A stretch of 64,000 nt of DNA from Dyella japonica A8 (GTDB lineage Bacteria > Pseudomonadota > Gammaproteobacteria > Xanthomonadales > Rhodanobacteraceae): positions 930,001-994,000 of the forward strand of contig NZ_CP008884.1 in the NCBI RefSeq assembly GCF_000725385.1. Reading direction: 5' to 3'. Position 1 is the stretch's first letter, and each line of letters opens with the position of its first letter. The notes beneath the pieces are model-generated. The model saw only the letters and a list, made by a program, of their open reading frames with translations, did no database searches and was not told the DNA's origin. Below, in pieces: positions 17,371-27,891 of this stretch. The translations under genes and the position numbers were made by a program.

Positions 17371-17445
17371 GGGTGCGGTTCTCCTGTCGACGGCCGCATT
17401 GTAGGGCAAGGTCGTGACGGGTCAGCGAGCTGTTTGATTTCTTGC

Positions 17446-17570
17446 CGTCATTCCGGCGCAGGCCGGAATCCAGTAGCGGGGTGTTGGGTTGTCGCGATGC
17501 CTCGGCGCTGTGGCGCGCGGCGAAAACCGATCCTCATCGCCACTGAATTCCGGCCTGCGCCGGAATGACG
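17446..17570. repeat. Paired REP-like palindrome, family A (copy 2)
   Basis: Left arm 17446-17478 and right arm 17539-17570 match the arms at 1338-1467 almost exactly (right arm has CACTGAATT for TACTGGATT), with an unrelated 60-base centre apart from a shared GGCGAAAAC motif. It lies between nudC and the ampE-like gene, both on the minus strand. Confidence 0.85.
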
Positions 17571-17594
17571 GGCGTGGGGCGCTATCGCGGCCGG

Positions 17595-18566
17595 TCAGCG
17601 CTTGTACTGCGCGACCAGTTGGTCCAGCTCCAACCCGGCCCGCTCACGCAGCCAGTGCTCGAGCAGGCGATAGGACACCGACAACGGCGGCGAGGGAAGG
17701 AAGCTGCCGTCGGCCATGCCGTCGACGATGTCCTGCGGTGTGAACCAGCGCGCTTCTTCCAGTTCGTGGTCGCGCAGGCGAATGGTGCGCGCCACGGCCT
17801 TGGCGGTGAAGCCGACCATCAGCGACTGCGGCAGCGGCCATGGCTGCGAGGAGTGGTAATGCACGTCGCCCACGACGACGCCCGATTCCTCCGCGACCTC
17901 GCGGCGCACGGCGTCTTCCAGCGATTCGCCCGGTTCGACGAACCCGGCCAGGGTGGAATAGCGCCCCTTCGGCCAGCCGGCCTGGCGGCCCAGCAGGCAG
18001 GCGCCGTCGTGTTCCACGATGACGATGACGGCAGCGTCCGTGCGCGGGAAGTGCATGCGGCCGCAGTCGTTGTTGGTGCATTGCGCGCGATGGCCCGACG
18101 CCACCAGCACCAGCGGCGCACCGCAGTACGGGCAATGGCGCGTCTCGCGCTGCCAGTGCGCCAGGCCCTTGCCGTAGGCGAACAGGCCAGCCTCGTCGGC
18201 GGGCAACAGCAGGCCCACGTCGCGCAAGCCGGCGCGGCGCGCGTTCAGCGCGTGCTCCAGTTCGGCGGCGCGCTTGTCGTCATCCAGCGCCAGCAGGAAG
18301 TTCGGGCGTTCGCCGGTCAGGCCAAGGAAGCTCGCCTTCACGTCGCCCAGCAGCCGTTCGCGCTCGGCGCTGCCGAGCCAGCGCAGCGATTCGCTGCCAG
18401 CCTGCAGGTAGGTCTGCCCCAGCGGATCGATCAGCAAATAGCGTGCGCTGTCGGAAGCCGCCAGCTCGCTGATCCATACGGACTCATCGCGCCGCTCGGC
18501 GACGCGATCGAGGATCAGGCTCAGTCCCGCGAAAGTGTTGTGTCGCGGCAAGGTGGTGCGATCCAT
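17595..18566 (-). CDS. nudC: NAD+/NADH diphosphatase NudC
   Basis: Cleaves NAD(H) to NMN(H) and AMP and removes NAD caps from RNA. 323 aa. The N-terminal half is the variable NUDIX-like domain (about 1-135). Next comes a zinc ribbon with CPYC (about 143) and CTNNDCG (about 163). The Nudix box GFVEPGESLEDAVRREVAEE lies at about 206-225. The NudC-specific SQPWPLPQSLMVGF follows. All catalytic Glu residues of the box are present. erpA lies upstream on the same strand with only 13 bases between. Confidence 0.95.
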   Translation of the reverse strand: MDRTTLPRHNTFAGLSLILDRVAERRDESVWISELAASDSARYLLIDPLGQTYLQAGSESLRWLGSAERERLLGDVKASFLGLTGERPNFLLALDDDKRAAELEHALNARRAGLRDVGLLLPADEAGLFAYGKGLAHWQRETRHCPYCGAPLVLVASGHRAQCTNNDCGRMHFPRTDAAVIVIVEHDGACLLGRQAGWPKGRYSTLAGFVEPGESLEDAVRREVAEESGVVVGDVHYHSSQPWPLPQSLMVGFTAKAVARTIRLRDHELEEARWFTPQDIVDGMADGSFLPSPPLSVSYRLLEHWLRERAGLELDQLVAQYKR

Positions 18567-18579
18567 GCCGTGGCGAATC

Positions 18580-18957
18580 TCAGGTGGAGAAGGAGGAGCC
18601 GCAGCCGCAGGTGGTCTTGGCGTTGGGGTTGCGGATGACGAACTGCGAACCGCTCAGGCTTTCCGAGTAATCGATCTCGGCGCCGGTCAGGTACTGCAGG
18701 GACAGCGGATCCACCAGCAGGGTCACGCCTTCGCGCGCCAGCGCGTAGTCGTCCTCGGCCTGGGCCTCGTCGAAGGTGAAGCCGTACTGGAACCCCGAAC
18801 ACCCGCCGCCCGTGATGTACACGCGCAGCTTGAGCTCAGGGTTGCCCTCTTCCTGGATCAGCTCATGCACCTTGCGGGCCGCAGCCTCGGTGAACACCAG
18901 TGGGGCACCGGCGCTGCGGTAGTCGGGAACGATGGGGAAGGGGACGACGGTATCCAT
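18580..18957 (-). CDS. erpA: Iron-sulfur cluster insertion protein ErpA
   Basis: A-type Fe-S carrier that passes [4Fe-4S] or [2Fe-2S] clusters to apoproteins. 125 aa from ATG 18957. The three cluster ligands are in [11 protein letters not shown] and the C-terminal [11 protein letters not shown] longer frame upstream exists but starts outside the family consensus. The ligand context [11 protein letters not shown] and [11 protein letters not shown] are typical of ErpA rather than IscA. It lies in a minus-strand run with bactofilin (46 bases upstream) and nudC. Confidence 0.94.
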   Translation of the reverse strand: MDTVVPFPIVPDYRSAGAPLVFTEAAARKVHELIQEEGNPELKLRVYITGGGCSGFQYGFTFDEAQAEDDYALAREGVTLLVDPLSLQYLTGAEIDYSESLSGSQFVIRNPNAKTTCGCGSSFST

Positions 18958-19003
18958 GGGACTCAGGTGGGGGTGCGTCAACGCGTACGCAAGGATACCG
19001 CGA

Positions 19004-19426
19004 TCAGGCCGGTACGGCTTCCGCATCCAGCAGCACAGGCGCGGGCAACTCGCGGGGGGTATCCGCGGAATGATGGCTCATGCGGCCATTCACCTGGGCG
19101 CCGGCGGCCATTTCCAGGGTCCGGTATTGCACGTCGCCGGTCACCCGGGCCTCGGAGGCCAGCTCCAGCCGTTCGGTGGCATGGATGTCGCCGCGCACCT
19201 GGCCGTTGATGATGGCGTGCGGCACGCGGATCTCGCCCTGCACATGACCGCTCTCGCTGAGCGTGAAGACGGCGCCCTGCTCTTCGGCCAACACCGAGCC
19301 GACGATCTGGCCGTCGAGATGCAGTGCGCCACTGAAGCGCACGTCACCCTGGATGATGGTGCCGCGGGCGATCAGGCTGGTGTCCGGGTGGGCTGGCGCG
19401 CGTTCGTTGCGCTTACGGCTGAGCAT
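19004..19426 (-). CDS. Bactofilin (polymer-forming cytoskeletal protein)
   Basis: 140 aa, no signal peptide. The central 100 residues form a beta-helix-like repeat ([72 protein letters not shown]), flanked by short disordered tails as in bactofilins. These polymerise without nucleotide into cytosolic or membrane-attached filaments that place cell-wall enzymes or polar structures. Its first 14 bases overlap the end of the DUF6776-like gene upstream, so the two are probably cotranslated. Confidence 0.92.
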   Translation of the reverse strand: MLSRKRNERAPAHPDTSLIARGTIIQGDVRFSGALHLDGQIVGSVLAEEQGAVFTLSESGHVQGEIRVPHAIINGQVRGDIHATERLELASEARVTGDVQYRTLEMAAGAQVNGRMSHHSADTPRELPAPVLLDAEAVPA

Positions 19427-20162
19427 CTTGTTCCCCTTGGGTGGGCGTGAGGTGGCCAGACAGCGCTTCGCCCCAGGCGACCGCGCGGGTCACCGGGTCG
19501 TCCCCGGCGGGCTGGACCTTGATGATGAGACGGGTGGGCCGGAAGTCGGCCGGCAGCACGATGGTGCTCTGCAGCTGCTGGAAATACTTGAAGCGGAACG
19601 GGATGCCATCGCGATGCGCGGTGTCGCCCAGCGCCGGCCAGTCGAGCTGGACCACCTTCTCGCCGCGCAGGCCTTCCACGCTCACCGTGGCATTGCCGGT
19701 GACGTCGTCGCCGCGCTTGGCGTTCTGGGTCAGGCTGAGGGTGAGGTTCCAGGCGTGCGAATGGTCGACCGGCTGCAGGCGTATCTCCTGCACCTTCAGC
19801 CCTTCGCGCTGGGCGTCGCCCCCGGTGAGGCGGGCATAGAAGCCGAGGTCGGCTCGCAGGCCACTGATTTCCTCTTCACGCGAGGACAGCGTCTTGCGCA
19901 GCGAGCGGTTGGCGATGTCGGCCACCTGGCCGGCACGCTGCAGGTTGGCCACCTGCTGCTGCAGGTCGTTGTTCTGCCGGGTCAGTGCCTTGAGCTGGCG
20001 TTCCTCGGTGGCCGCCGGGGTACCGTGGTGGGCAATGCTGCCAACCACTAGCCCCACGATGAGCAGGCTGGCCGCCCAGGCCGCGCCCAGCCACAGCCGA
20101 CGCCGCCCGACGGACGCGTCGTGCGGACGTACCACGAAGCGCGGTGGTGGACGTGAAGCCAT
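19413..20162 (-). CDS. DUF6776-like coiled-coil membrane protein
   Basis: 249 aa from ATG 20162, which has GGGAAAG upstream; a second ATG five codons earlier is possible. One membrane helix (about 26-46, WLGAAWAASLLIVGLVVGSI) follows a basic N-terminus. Residues 55-105 are a coiled coil (ERQLKALTRQNNDLQQQVANL...), and the rest is a periplasmic beta-rich domain (LGFYARLTGGDAQREGLKVQEI onward). This matches a bactofilin-linked family of unknown function that I recall as DUF6776. The coding overlap with the bactofilin suggests it is the membrane partner of the filament; that is inference. Confidence 0.85.
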   Translation of the reverse strand: MASRPPPRFVVRPHDASVGRRRLWLGAAWAASLLIVGLVVGSIAHHGTPAATEERQLKALTRQNNDLQQQVANLQRAGQVADIANRSLRKTLSSREEEISGLRADLGFYARLTGGDAQREGLKVQEIRLQPVDHSHAWNLTLSLTQNAKRGDDVTGNATVSVEGLRGEKVVQLDWPALGDTAHRDGIPFRFKYFQQLQSTIVLPADFRPTRLIIKVQPAGDDPVTRAVAWGEALSGHLTPTQGEQDAQP

Positions 20163-20260
20163 GCGTGGCTTTCCCAAGGAAAAGCAACGTATAGCCCCGC
20201 CGTGCAGAAAGCGTCAAGGAACGGCGGCACGCTTTGCGACCGTTCCCATGAGCGGTGGGA

Positions 20261-20731
20261 TCAGCTGTCGATCTTGGACTGCAGGTAGCGCTCGGCGCTG
20301 AGATCCTTGATCAGGCTGAACTGGGTTTCCAGCCAGTCGATGTGTTCTTCCTCGTCGTGGAGGATGGTCTTGAACAGGTCGCGGCTGACGAAATCGGCGA
20401 TGTTCTCGCTGTGGGCGATGGCTTCGCGCAGATCCTTCACGGCGGCCATTTCCAGATCCAGGTCGCCCTGCAGGCACTCGACCGGATTCTCGCCGATGCG
20501 CAGCTTGCCCAGATGCTGCAGGTTGGGCAGGCCGTCGAGGAACAGGATGCGCTCGATCAGGTGATCGGCGTGCTTCATCTCCTCGATGGATTCCTTCTGC
20601 TCGTGCTCGGCCAGTTCGTTGTAGCCCCAGTCCTTGTACATGCGGTAATGCAGCCAGTACTGGTTGATGGCGGTCAGCTCGTTGTAGAGCACCTTGTTGA
20701 GGAACTCGATGACCTTGGCGTCGCCCTTCAT
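20261..20731 (-). CDS. bfr: Bacterioferritin
   Basis: Iron-storage ferritin with haem. 156 aa. The diiron ferroxidase ligands are all present at canonical positions: E18, E51, H54, E94, E127 and H130; haem-ligand Met52 (EEMKHAD) is conserved. It forms a 24-subunit shell that oxidises Fe(II) and stores it. bfd, encoding the ferredoxin that helps release the iron, lies 138 bases upstream on the same strand, with a terminator-like hairpin between, so the two may have separate promoters. Confidence 0.97.
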   Translation of the reverse strand: MKGDAKVIEFLNKVLYNELTAINQYWLHYRMYKDWGYNELAEHEQKESIEEMKHADHLIERILFLDGLPNLQHLGKLRIGENPVECLQGDLDLEMAAVKDLREAIAHSENIADFVSRDLFKTILHDEEEHIDWLETQFSLIKDLSAERYLQSKIDS

Positions 20732-20816
20732 GGGAAGTCTCCTGGCAGCTCAGCAGACGACTATACGGCGTACTTCGTCGACACGCCGGAACGAGAATGA
20801 CTAGGAGTTGCGCATA

Positions 20817-20844
20817 CGAAAACGCGCAGCCTGGGCTGCGCGTT
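20817..20844 (-). terminator. Terminator of bfd
   Basis: Stem AACGCGCAG / CTGCGCGTT (20821-20829 with 20836-20844), loop of 6; on the minus strand it is followed by TTTTCG. It lies 26 bases after the bfd stop and before bfr. Confidence 0.75.
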
Positions 20845-20869
20845 ACGGGGAATATCCAGAAGGCCGAAA

Positions 20870-21070
20870 TCAGGCGATGGCGACGACCGGCAAGGTCGCG
20901 AGCACCTGCTGGACGGCTTTGTCCAGCGTGTCGCGGGCTTCCTGCTCACAGCAGCCGCAGCAGTCCGAGCAGCCCGTGCGCGCCTGCAGTTCGGCGAACT
21001 GATGGACGCCTTCGGCGGCGGCTCGGCGGATGTCGCCGTCGGTCACGGCGTTGCACATGCAGATATACAT
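20870..21070 (-). CDS. bfd: Bacterioferritin-associated ferredoxin
   Basis: 66 aa [2Fe-2S] protein that reduces bacterioferritin to mobilise iron. It starts MYICMCNAVTDGDI and has the four-cysteine arrangement CxC...CxDCCGCC (C4, C6, then GCSDCCGCCEQ). An unusually Cys-rich second motif adds two cysteines beyond the ligands, as in other members. A good Fur-box candidate lies 17 bases upstream of the start codon, consistent with induction under iron limitation. Confidence 0.95.
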   Translation of the reverse strand: MYICMCNAVTDGDIRRAAAEGVHQFAELQARTGCSDCCGCCEQEARDTLDKAVQQVLATLPVVAIA

Positions 21071-21086
21071 AGGCGTATATGGGAAC

Positions 21087-21105
21087 GCAAATGCGAATGA
21101 TTGTC
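21087..21105 (-). promoter_or_regulatory. Fur-box candidate upstream of bfd
   Basis: On the minus strand the site reads GACAATCATTCGCATTTGC, very close to the common gammaproteobacterial Fur site (GATAATCATTCTCATTTGC type). It is 17-35 bases before the bfd ATG, where Fur would block transcription or initiation. Confidence 0.75.
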
Positions 21106-21224
21106 AACTAAGAATGAAGCGGGCGCCGGAGGGGGGGTGTTCAGCGGCCGGCCGGGTAGGTGAAGAGCTGACGCAGGCGTGCCCGATGGCCGCCCGAAGC
21201 GAAGGGGGCGGCGTGGCCCGGGGA

Positions 21225-21782
21225 TCAGGCCGCTGCCTTGCCCTTGCGGCGACCATCGCCGACATGCGGGCCGTCGCGCTGCGGCAGTTCGCCCAGCTCG
21301 ACGCTCAGCAGGGATTCCACCAGCGGCGCGAAATGGCGCAGGGCGCGCTCATAGACCTGCCGCTTGAAGTTGACCACGTGCGCCGCCGGGTACCAGAAAT
21401 CCACCCAGCGCCAATGATCGAACTCCGGTTTCTCGCAGGCATCCAGGCGCAGATCGTCTTCCTCACCCACCAGGCGCAACAGAAACCACACCTGCTTCTG
21501 GCCGATGCAGGTGGGATGCTGGTGGTGGCGGACATAACGGCTGGGCAGGCGGTAGCGCAGCCAGCCCCGGGTGGCGCCGATCACCTCGACATGGTGCGGG
21601 GCCAGGCCGGTTTCCTCTTCCAGCTCGCGGTACATCGCCTCCAGCGGCGTCTCGTCGCTGCGCATGCCGCCCTGGGGGAACTGCCAGCCATCACGATTGA
21701 CGCGGCGCGCCCAGAACAGCTGGCCGTCCGCATTGAGCAGAACGATGCCTACATTGGGGCGATAGCCATCGACGTCGATCAT
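21225..21782 (-). CDS. rppH: RNA pyrophosphohydrolase RppH
   Basis: Removes pyrophosphate from the 5' end of mRNAs and so triggers decay. 185 aa. It starts [17 protein letters not shown], followed by [13 protein letters not shown] and the Nudix box [20 protein letters not shown] (about 38-57). GWLRYRLP and [10 protein letters not shown] are typical of RppH. A basic C-terminal tail ([11 protein letters not shown]) ends the protein. It stands alone on the minus strand, divergent from tRNA-Met. Confidence 0.96.
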   Translation of the reverse strand: MIDVDGYRPNVGIVLLNADGQLFWARRVNRDGWQFPQGGMRSDETPLEAMYRELEEETGLAPHHVEVIGATRGWLRYRLPSRYVRHHQHPTCIGQKQVWFLLRLVGEEDDLRLDACEKPEFDHWRWVDFWYPAAHVVNFKRQVYERALRHFAPLVESLLSVELGELPQRDGPHVGDGRRKGKAAA

Positions 21783-21882
21783 GTTGCCTCCTGAAGCCGG
21801 GCGGGTACGACGGACGACTCACATCCGCCATGGCTCTGGAGCCCATTCAAGCACGCGCAGGAAGGCGGGACAACCGGACCTC

Positions 21883-21911
21883 TTGAACCGGAAGGCATAG
21901 CCCACTACACT
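21883..21911 (+). promoter_or_regulatory. Promoter of tRNA-Met
   Basis: TTGAAC (21883-21888), 17-base spacer, TACACT (21906-21911), then a GC-rich discriminator GCCGGGCCCC. This places the transcript start about 48 bases before the tRNA. Confidence 0.7.
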
Positions 21912-21965
21912 GCCGGGCCCCGCCTTACCGACGCCATGTCGGCATCCCTGGCGGGCGGCACCCAA

Positions 21966-22042
21966 GGCTATGTAGCTCAGCCGGTTAGAGCACAGCACTC
22001 ATAATGCTGGGGTCGGTGGTTCGAGTCCACCCATAGCCACCA
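21966..22042 (+). tRNA. tRNA-Met(CAT), elongator
   Basis: 77 bases including the encoded CCA. Acceptor stem GGCTATG / CATAGCC, D-arm AGCTCAGCCGGTTAGAGCA, anticodon stem CAGCA / TGCTG with loop CTCATAA (anticodon CAT at 22000-22002), T-arm GGTTCGAGTCC. The body closely matches E. coli elongator tRNA-Met, not initiator tRNA (first pair is G-C matched) and not tRNA-Ile2. Confidence 0.97.
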
Positions 22043-22340
22043 TTGCGTCAAATCCCCCGTTTTCCTGTTTATTTGCGGCTCTTGCGAGCCGTGGCGCGGT
22101 CGTTCGCCTCGCGTGGCTTCCACGGGTGCATTTCCTGTTTGCCTGGTGGCGTTGCGCGTTTGCACTGCGCGCGGAATACCGCGTCCGAGCTGATGCCCAT
22201 CCTCGTATCGAGTACCTCCATCTCCATGGATGGCTGGCCGCGCCCGATCGTGACGGAGGCTGGCGCGTTCGCGCTGGCGTGGATTCCGTTGAGGTGGCGG
22301 CAAGCGGAGGGTGCGCGAGGCGACGCGCTAGAATACGTGT
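22043..22340. other. Intergenic region between tRNA-Met and queD
   Basis: About 300 bases. No convincing gene: the open frames have no ribosome site or family resemblance, and the minus-strand frame runs into antisense tRNA. A small hairpin GGCTCTTGCGAGCC (about 22077-22090) follows the tRNA without a T-run. The queD start is preceded by TAGAATACGTGT, a possible -10 region. Confidence 0.6.
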
Positions 22341-22703
22341 ATGCACATCTTCAAAGAATTCCACATCGAGGCCGCGCATCGGCTGCCCAACGTGCCGCCG
22401 GGCCACAAGTGCGCGCGGCTGCACGGCCATTCCTTCCGCATCGAAATCCACGTTGAGGGCGAGCCCGACCCCACGCTTGGCTGGGTCATGGATTTCGCCG
22501 ACGTGAAGGCCGCTTTCGCCCCGCTGTTCGAGCAGCTCGACCATCACTACCTCAACGACATCGAGGGCCTGGAGAATCCGACCAGCGAGATGCTCTGCCG
22601 CTGGATCTTCAAGCGCCTGCAGCCTTCGCTGCCTGGCCTGGACAAGGTGGTCGTGCACGAGACCTGCACGTCGGGCGCCAGTTGTAGCCGTGACAGCTTT
22701 TGA
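22341..22703 (+). CDS. queD: 6-carboxy-5,6,7,8-tetrahydropterin synthase QueD
   Basis: Converts dihydroneopterin triphosphate to 6-carboxytetrahydropterin for queuosine and preQ0 synthesis. 120 aa. Zinc ligands are H13 (IEAAHRL) and the HGHSF pair (about H29, H31). The catalytic Cys is in [11 protein letters not shown], with a further conserved ETCTSGASC near the end. The N-terminus [13 protein letters not shown] fixes the start. No other queuosine gene is adjacent. Confidence 0.95.
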   Translation: MHIFKEFHIEAAHRLPNVPPGHKCARLHGHSFRIEIHVEGEPDPTLGWVMDFADVKAAFAPLFEQLDHHYLNDIEGLENPTSEMLCRWIFKRLQPSLPGLDKVVVHETCTSGASCSRDSF

Positions 22704-22704
22704 C

Positions 22705-22798
22705 GCGTTGCAATATTTTGGCGTAGAACTGTAATGGATTGGTAATCTTGAAGTTTTTAAGTAAAATCGATCCATTCAGAAAAAATATATTGCAACGC
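22705..22798. promoter_or_regulatory. Inverted TTGCAA arms around an AT-rich phasin promoter region
   Basis: A 12-base arm GCGTTGCAATAT (22705-22716) returns exactly inverted as ATATTGCAACGC (22787-22798); each holds the palindrome TTGCAA. The 70 bases between are the most AT-rich stretch in this part of the window. PhaR-type regulators of phasin genes bind GCA-rich repeats, so this could be an operator pair; no PhaR gene is in the window. Confidence 0.55.
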
Positions 22799-22856
22799 AC
22801 AAAATGCCTTGATAGGGTAGGCGTCACCACCCCTATTCCCGTCGAGGGACCAAGTC

Positions 22857-23255
22857 ATGACGCAGCAACTGAACGCTCAGGTTTTTGCTTACGCCAAGCA
22901 GCTGGCCGACAGCGCTTTCAAGGCCCAGTCCGTGGCCCTGAAGGGTCTGGAGCAGGTCGCCGAACTGCAGATCCGCGCGCTGGAAAAGCAGTCCGAAGCC
23001 GCCGCCCAGTTCATCAGTGGTGCCCTCGAAACCCGTGATGTCGACGGTCTGCGTGCCCTGTGGGAAAAGGCCACCACCGCTGGTCGTGAGAACGCTGAGC
23101 GTGCCGTGTCCGTGACCCAGGAAATCATCGCCGTCACGCAGAAGACCGCCGAGTCGCTCAGCGCGCTCGTGCAGGAACAGCAGCAGGCTGCCAACGACGC
23201 CGTGTCGGCGCCGGTTGCGGCCGTCAAGAAGGCCGCTGCCGCTGCCGCCAAGTAA
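22857..23255 (+). CDS. Phasin family protein
   Basis: 132 aa, almost entirely helical. Residues 1-100 fit the phasin domain (QVFAYAKQLADSAFKAQSVALKGLEQVAELQIRALEKQSEAA...), followed by a hydrophilic helix and an Ala/Lys-rich tail (KKAAAAAAK). Phasins coat polyhydroxyalkanoate granules and control their size. No PHA synthase is in the window, so the granule assignment rests on family membership. GAGGGA precedes the ATG, and a strong terminator follows, so it is a single-gene unit that is probably well expressed. Confidence 0.92.
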   Translation: MTQQLNAQVFAYAKQLADSAFKAQSVALKGLEQVAELQIRALEKQSEAAAQFISGALETRDVDGLRALWEKATTAGRENAERAVSVTQEIIAVTQKTAESLSALVQEQQQAANDAVSAPVAAVKKAAAAAAK

Positions 23256-23298
23256 GGCCGTTTGCAGACGCAGCGCTTCTTCCCCCCAGTTGCGTCAA

Positions 23299-23327
23299 AG
23301 GGCCGGACGGATGTCCGGCCCTTTTTC
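23299..23327 (+). terminator. Terminator of the phasin gene
   Basis: Perfect 10-bp stem AGGGCCGGAC / GTCCGGCCCT (23299-23308 with 23313-23322), loop GGAT, then TTTTCT. Confidence 0.92.
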
Positions 23328-23402
23328 TATCCGCGATTTCTCACGATCCAATCACTTTGTGAACAAATTCGCCGCTTGACAACATGTCGCGGCAAGCGCG
23401 GC

Positions 23403-23432
23403 TTGTCGCTGTAAATGCCTCGCTGATATACT
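23403..23432 (+). promoter_or_regulatory. Candidate promoter of the atp operon
   Basis: TTGTCG (23403-23408), 18-base spacer, TATACT (23427-23432), followed by TTTTTGAGA. It ends 70 bases before the atpI GTG. An upstream inverted repeat CCGCTTG / CAAGCGCGG (about 23372-23401) flanks a TTGACA. Confidence 0.6.
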
Positions 23433-23501
23433 TTTTGAGATTGGACCGTGGCCCGTAGCTGGTTCGGTGCCGCCTAGAGCGAAGCCGCGCGGGAACGTCA
23501 C

Positions 23502-23867
23502 GTGATCAACAGTCTTGCTTCCGGTCGTCGTCTGGCGCTGCGCATTATCTTGCTGCAGCTTGCCGTGGCGGGGGCTCTGGCTCTCACCTTCCTTTTGCAG
23601 GGGCCGCGCCAAGCTTTGGCGGCCGCTGCAGGCGCCACACTCGTGGCGCTGGGTACCGCGCTTCTGGCGTGGCGCACCTTCGGGGGGCTGGGTGGCGGCG
23701 GCATGACGATGTGGCGCGTGATGTCAGGTATGGTCCTGAAATGGATCGTGATCGGCGGAGGGCTCGTCGCGATCCTGGGTCAATGGAAATTACCGCCACT
23801 AGCTGCCATCACGGGGCTGGTGGCTGCTTACGCAATAAATCTGCTGGCGTTCAGATTCAAGGGCTAA
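23502..23867 (+). CDS. atpI: ATP synthase subunit I
   Basis: 121 aa, GTG start at 23502. Four hydrophobic segments (about 12-32, 38-57, 73-93, 97-117) match AtpI, a small membrane protein that helps assemble the c-ring and may handle Mg2+. AtpI is poorly conserved; the assignment rests on topology and on its place as first gene of atpIBEFHAGDC. Three bases separate it from atpB. Confidence 0.88.
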   Translation: MINSLASGRRLALRIILLQLAVAGALALTFLLQGPRQALAAAAGATLVALGTALLAWRTFGGLGGGGMTMWRVMSGMVLKWIVIGGGLVAILGQWKLPPLAAITGLVAAYAINLLAFRFKG

Positions 23868-24704
<837 letters not shown>

Positions 24705-24759
24705 GGTTTTTGTTTCATCCGGTTCCGCTTTAAACCGCTTTGCCTTTATCACTCTTTAG

Positions 24760-25068
<309 letters not shown>

Positions 25069-25083
25069 TCGGCTCAGAGACAG

Positions 25084-25111
25084 TCGCCGTAGCGTGAACG
25101 CGCTACGGCGA
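25084..25111 (+). other. Intercistronic hairpin after atpE
   Basis: Perfect 11-bp stem TCGCCGTAGCG / CGCTACGGCGA (25084-25094 with 25101-25111), loop TGAACG, no T-run. It sits 15 bases after the atpE stop, a place where a stem could protect the atpE mRNA from 3' decay or cause partial termination. Confidence 0.8.
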
Positions 25112-25151
25112 TCGGCGGTTTAACGCGTTACCGGAGTTAGTTGGAAAGCTC

Positions 25152-25622
25152 ATGAATATCAATCTGACTTTCCTGGGCCAGATGGTCTCTTTCGCCATCC
25201 TGGTCTGGTTCACCACCAAGTTCATCTGGCCGCAGCTCAATCATGCGATTGAAGAGCGCCAGAAGAAGGTTGCCGATGGTCTGGCCGCCGCCGAAAAGGC
25301 GCGCGCCGAACTGAAGGACGCCGACGCCAAGGTCGCCAACGAGATCAAGCAGGCCCGTCAGCAGGCCAACGAGATCATCGAGCGCGCCCAGAGCCAGGCC
25401 AACCAGATCGTGGACAAGGCTCGCGCCGAAGCGGTCAGCGAAGCCAACCGCGTGAAGGCCAACGCCGCTGAGGAAATCGTGAGCATGCAGCTGCGTGCGC
25501 GCGAGGAACTGCGTGGCTGGGTCGGCCGTCTGGCCGTCCAGGGCGCCGAGAAGATCGTGCAGCGCGAAGTCGACGCCAACGCCCACAAGGCGATGCTCGA
25601 CCAGCTCGTGGCCGAGATCTAA
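25152..25622 (+). CDS. atpF: ATP synthase F0 subunit b
   Basis: 156 aa peripheral-stalk subunit: one N-terminal membrane helix (about 5-25, [21 protein letters not shown]), then a long charged helix ([23 protein letters not shown]...) that dimerises and reaches delta. Standard length and pattern. Three bases before atpH. Confidence 0.97.
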   Translation: MNINLTFLGQMVSFAILVWFTTKFIWPQLNHAIEERQKKVADGLAAAEKARAELKDADAKVANEIKQARQQANEIIERAQSQANQIVDKARAEAVSEANRVKANAAEEIVSMQLRAREELRGWVGRLAVQGAEKIVQREVDANAHKAMLDQLVAEI

Positions 25623-25625
25623 GTC

Positions 25626-26159
25626 ATGGCCCAGGCAATCACCCTCGCCCGCCCCTATGCGCGTGCTGCCTTCGAGCTGGCCCACGAGGCCGGCTCGCTG
25701 GGCGCATGGTCGCAGGCGCTGGCCTTCGCCGCGGAAGTGGCGAAGGACGCGCGCGTGGCCGGCTTCGGCAATGATCCGCGCGTGTCGCCGGAACAGCTCG
25801 TCGCGCTGCACCTGCCCCAGGGCATGGGCGCCGATACGCCGTTCGGCCATTTCCTGGGCGAACTGGCCGAGCACCGTCGTATGGCGTTGCTGCCGGAAAT
25901 CGCCGAGCTGTTCGAGCAGTACAAGCGCGAGTCCGAGTCGCAGCTGCTGGTCAAGGTGACCAGCGCGTTCGCGCTGGACGCCGCGCAGGCCGAGCAGCTC
26001 AAGGCATCGCTCAAGCGTCGCTTCAAGCGCGAGATCGAACTGGATACCCAGGTCGATGCATCGCTGCTGGGTGGCGTCGTGATCGACACCGGCAGCGAAG
26101 TGATCGACGGCTCCGCCCGCGGACGTCTGTCGCGCATGACCCGCGCGTTGACGGCATAA
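25626..26159 (+). CDS. atpH: ATP synthase F1 subunit delta
   Basis: 177 aa connector between the b stalk and the alpha subunits. N-terminal helical domain (LARPYARAAFELAHEAGSL) and C-terminal signature VDASLLGGVVIDTGSEVIDGSARGRL are typical. Fifth gene of the operon; 92 bases with a palindromic hairpin separate it from atpA. Confidence 0.96.
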   Translation: MAQAITLARPYARAAFELAHEAGSLGAWSQALAFAAEVAKDARVAGFGNDPRVSPEQLVALHLPQGMGADTPFGHFLGELAEHRRMALLPEIAELFEQYKRESESQLLVKVTSAFALDAAQAEQLKASLKRRFKREIELDTQVDASLLGGVVIDTGSEVIDGSARGRLSRMTRALTA

Positions 26160-26195
26160 GTATTTAAGCGAAGTCCGTTTCGCGAAGAGCAAAAA

Positions 26196-26213
26196 CCAGC
26201 CATCCATGGCTGG
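26196..26213 (+). repeat. CATCCATG hairpin before atpA
   Basis: CCAGCCATCCATGGCTGG, a perfect inverted repeat, followed by ACTCTTCAAAAAAG. The same core and tail occur at 28852-28880 before atpD. Confidence 0.85.
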
Positions 26214-26251
26214 ACTCTTCAAAAAAGACTCAAATTCCAGGATATCGACCC

Positions 26252-27802
<1,551 letters not shown>

Positions 27803-27813
27803 GCAGTAACAGG

Positions 27814-27839
27814 GTGGTCGGCCGTCCATGCGGCCGCAC
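27814..27839 (+). repeat. TCCATG hairpin between atpA and atpG
   Basis: CGGCCG-TCCATG-CGGCCG stem-loop (27819-27836), extended by GTG/CAC with a two-base bulge. Loop sequence TCCATG is shared with the hairpins before atpA and atpD. Confidence 0.75.
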
Positions 27840-27891
27840 CGCACTCCGGTGAAGAGCCGGGATCGCACTAACCCACTAGGTTGAGGCAAAC

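Noticed and set aside
21966..22042. tRNA-Ile2 with CAT anticodon, or initiator tRNA
   Set aside because: The acceptor and anticodon stems match elongator tRNA-Met; the first pair is G-C, whereas initiator tRNA has a C-A mismatch.
21977..22303. Minus-strand frame ending in VDSNHRPQHYECCALTG
   Set aside because: The C-terminus is the antisense translation of tRNA-Met, a well-known false protein.
22043..22340. Plus-strand frames between tRNA-Met and queD as a gene
   Set aside because: No ribosome site, no family resemblance, and the frames run into queD out of phase.
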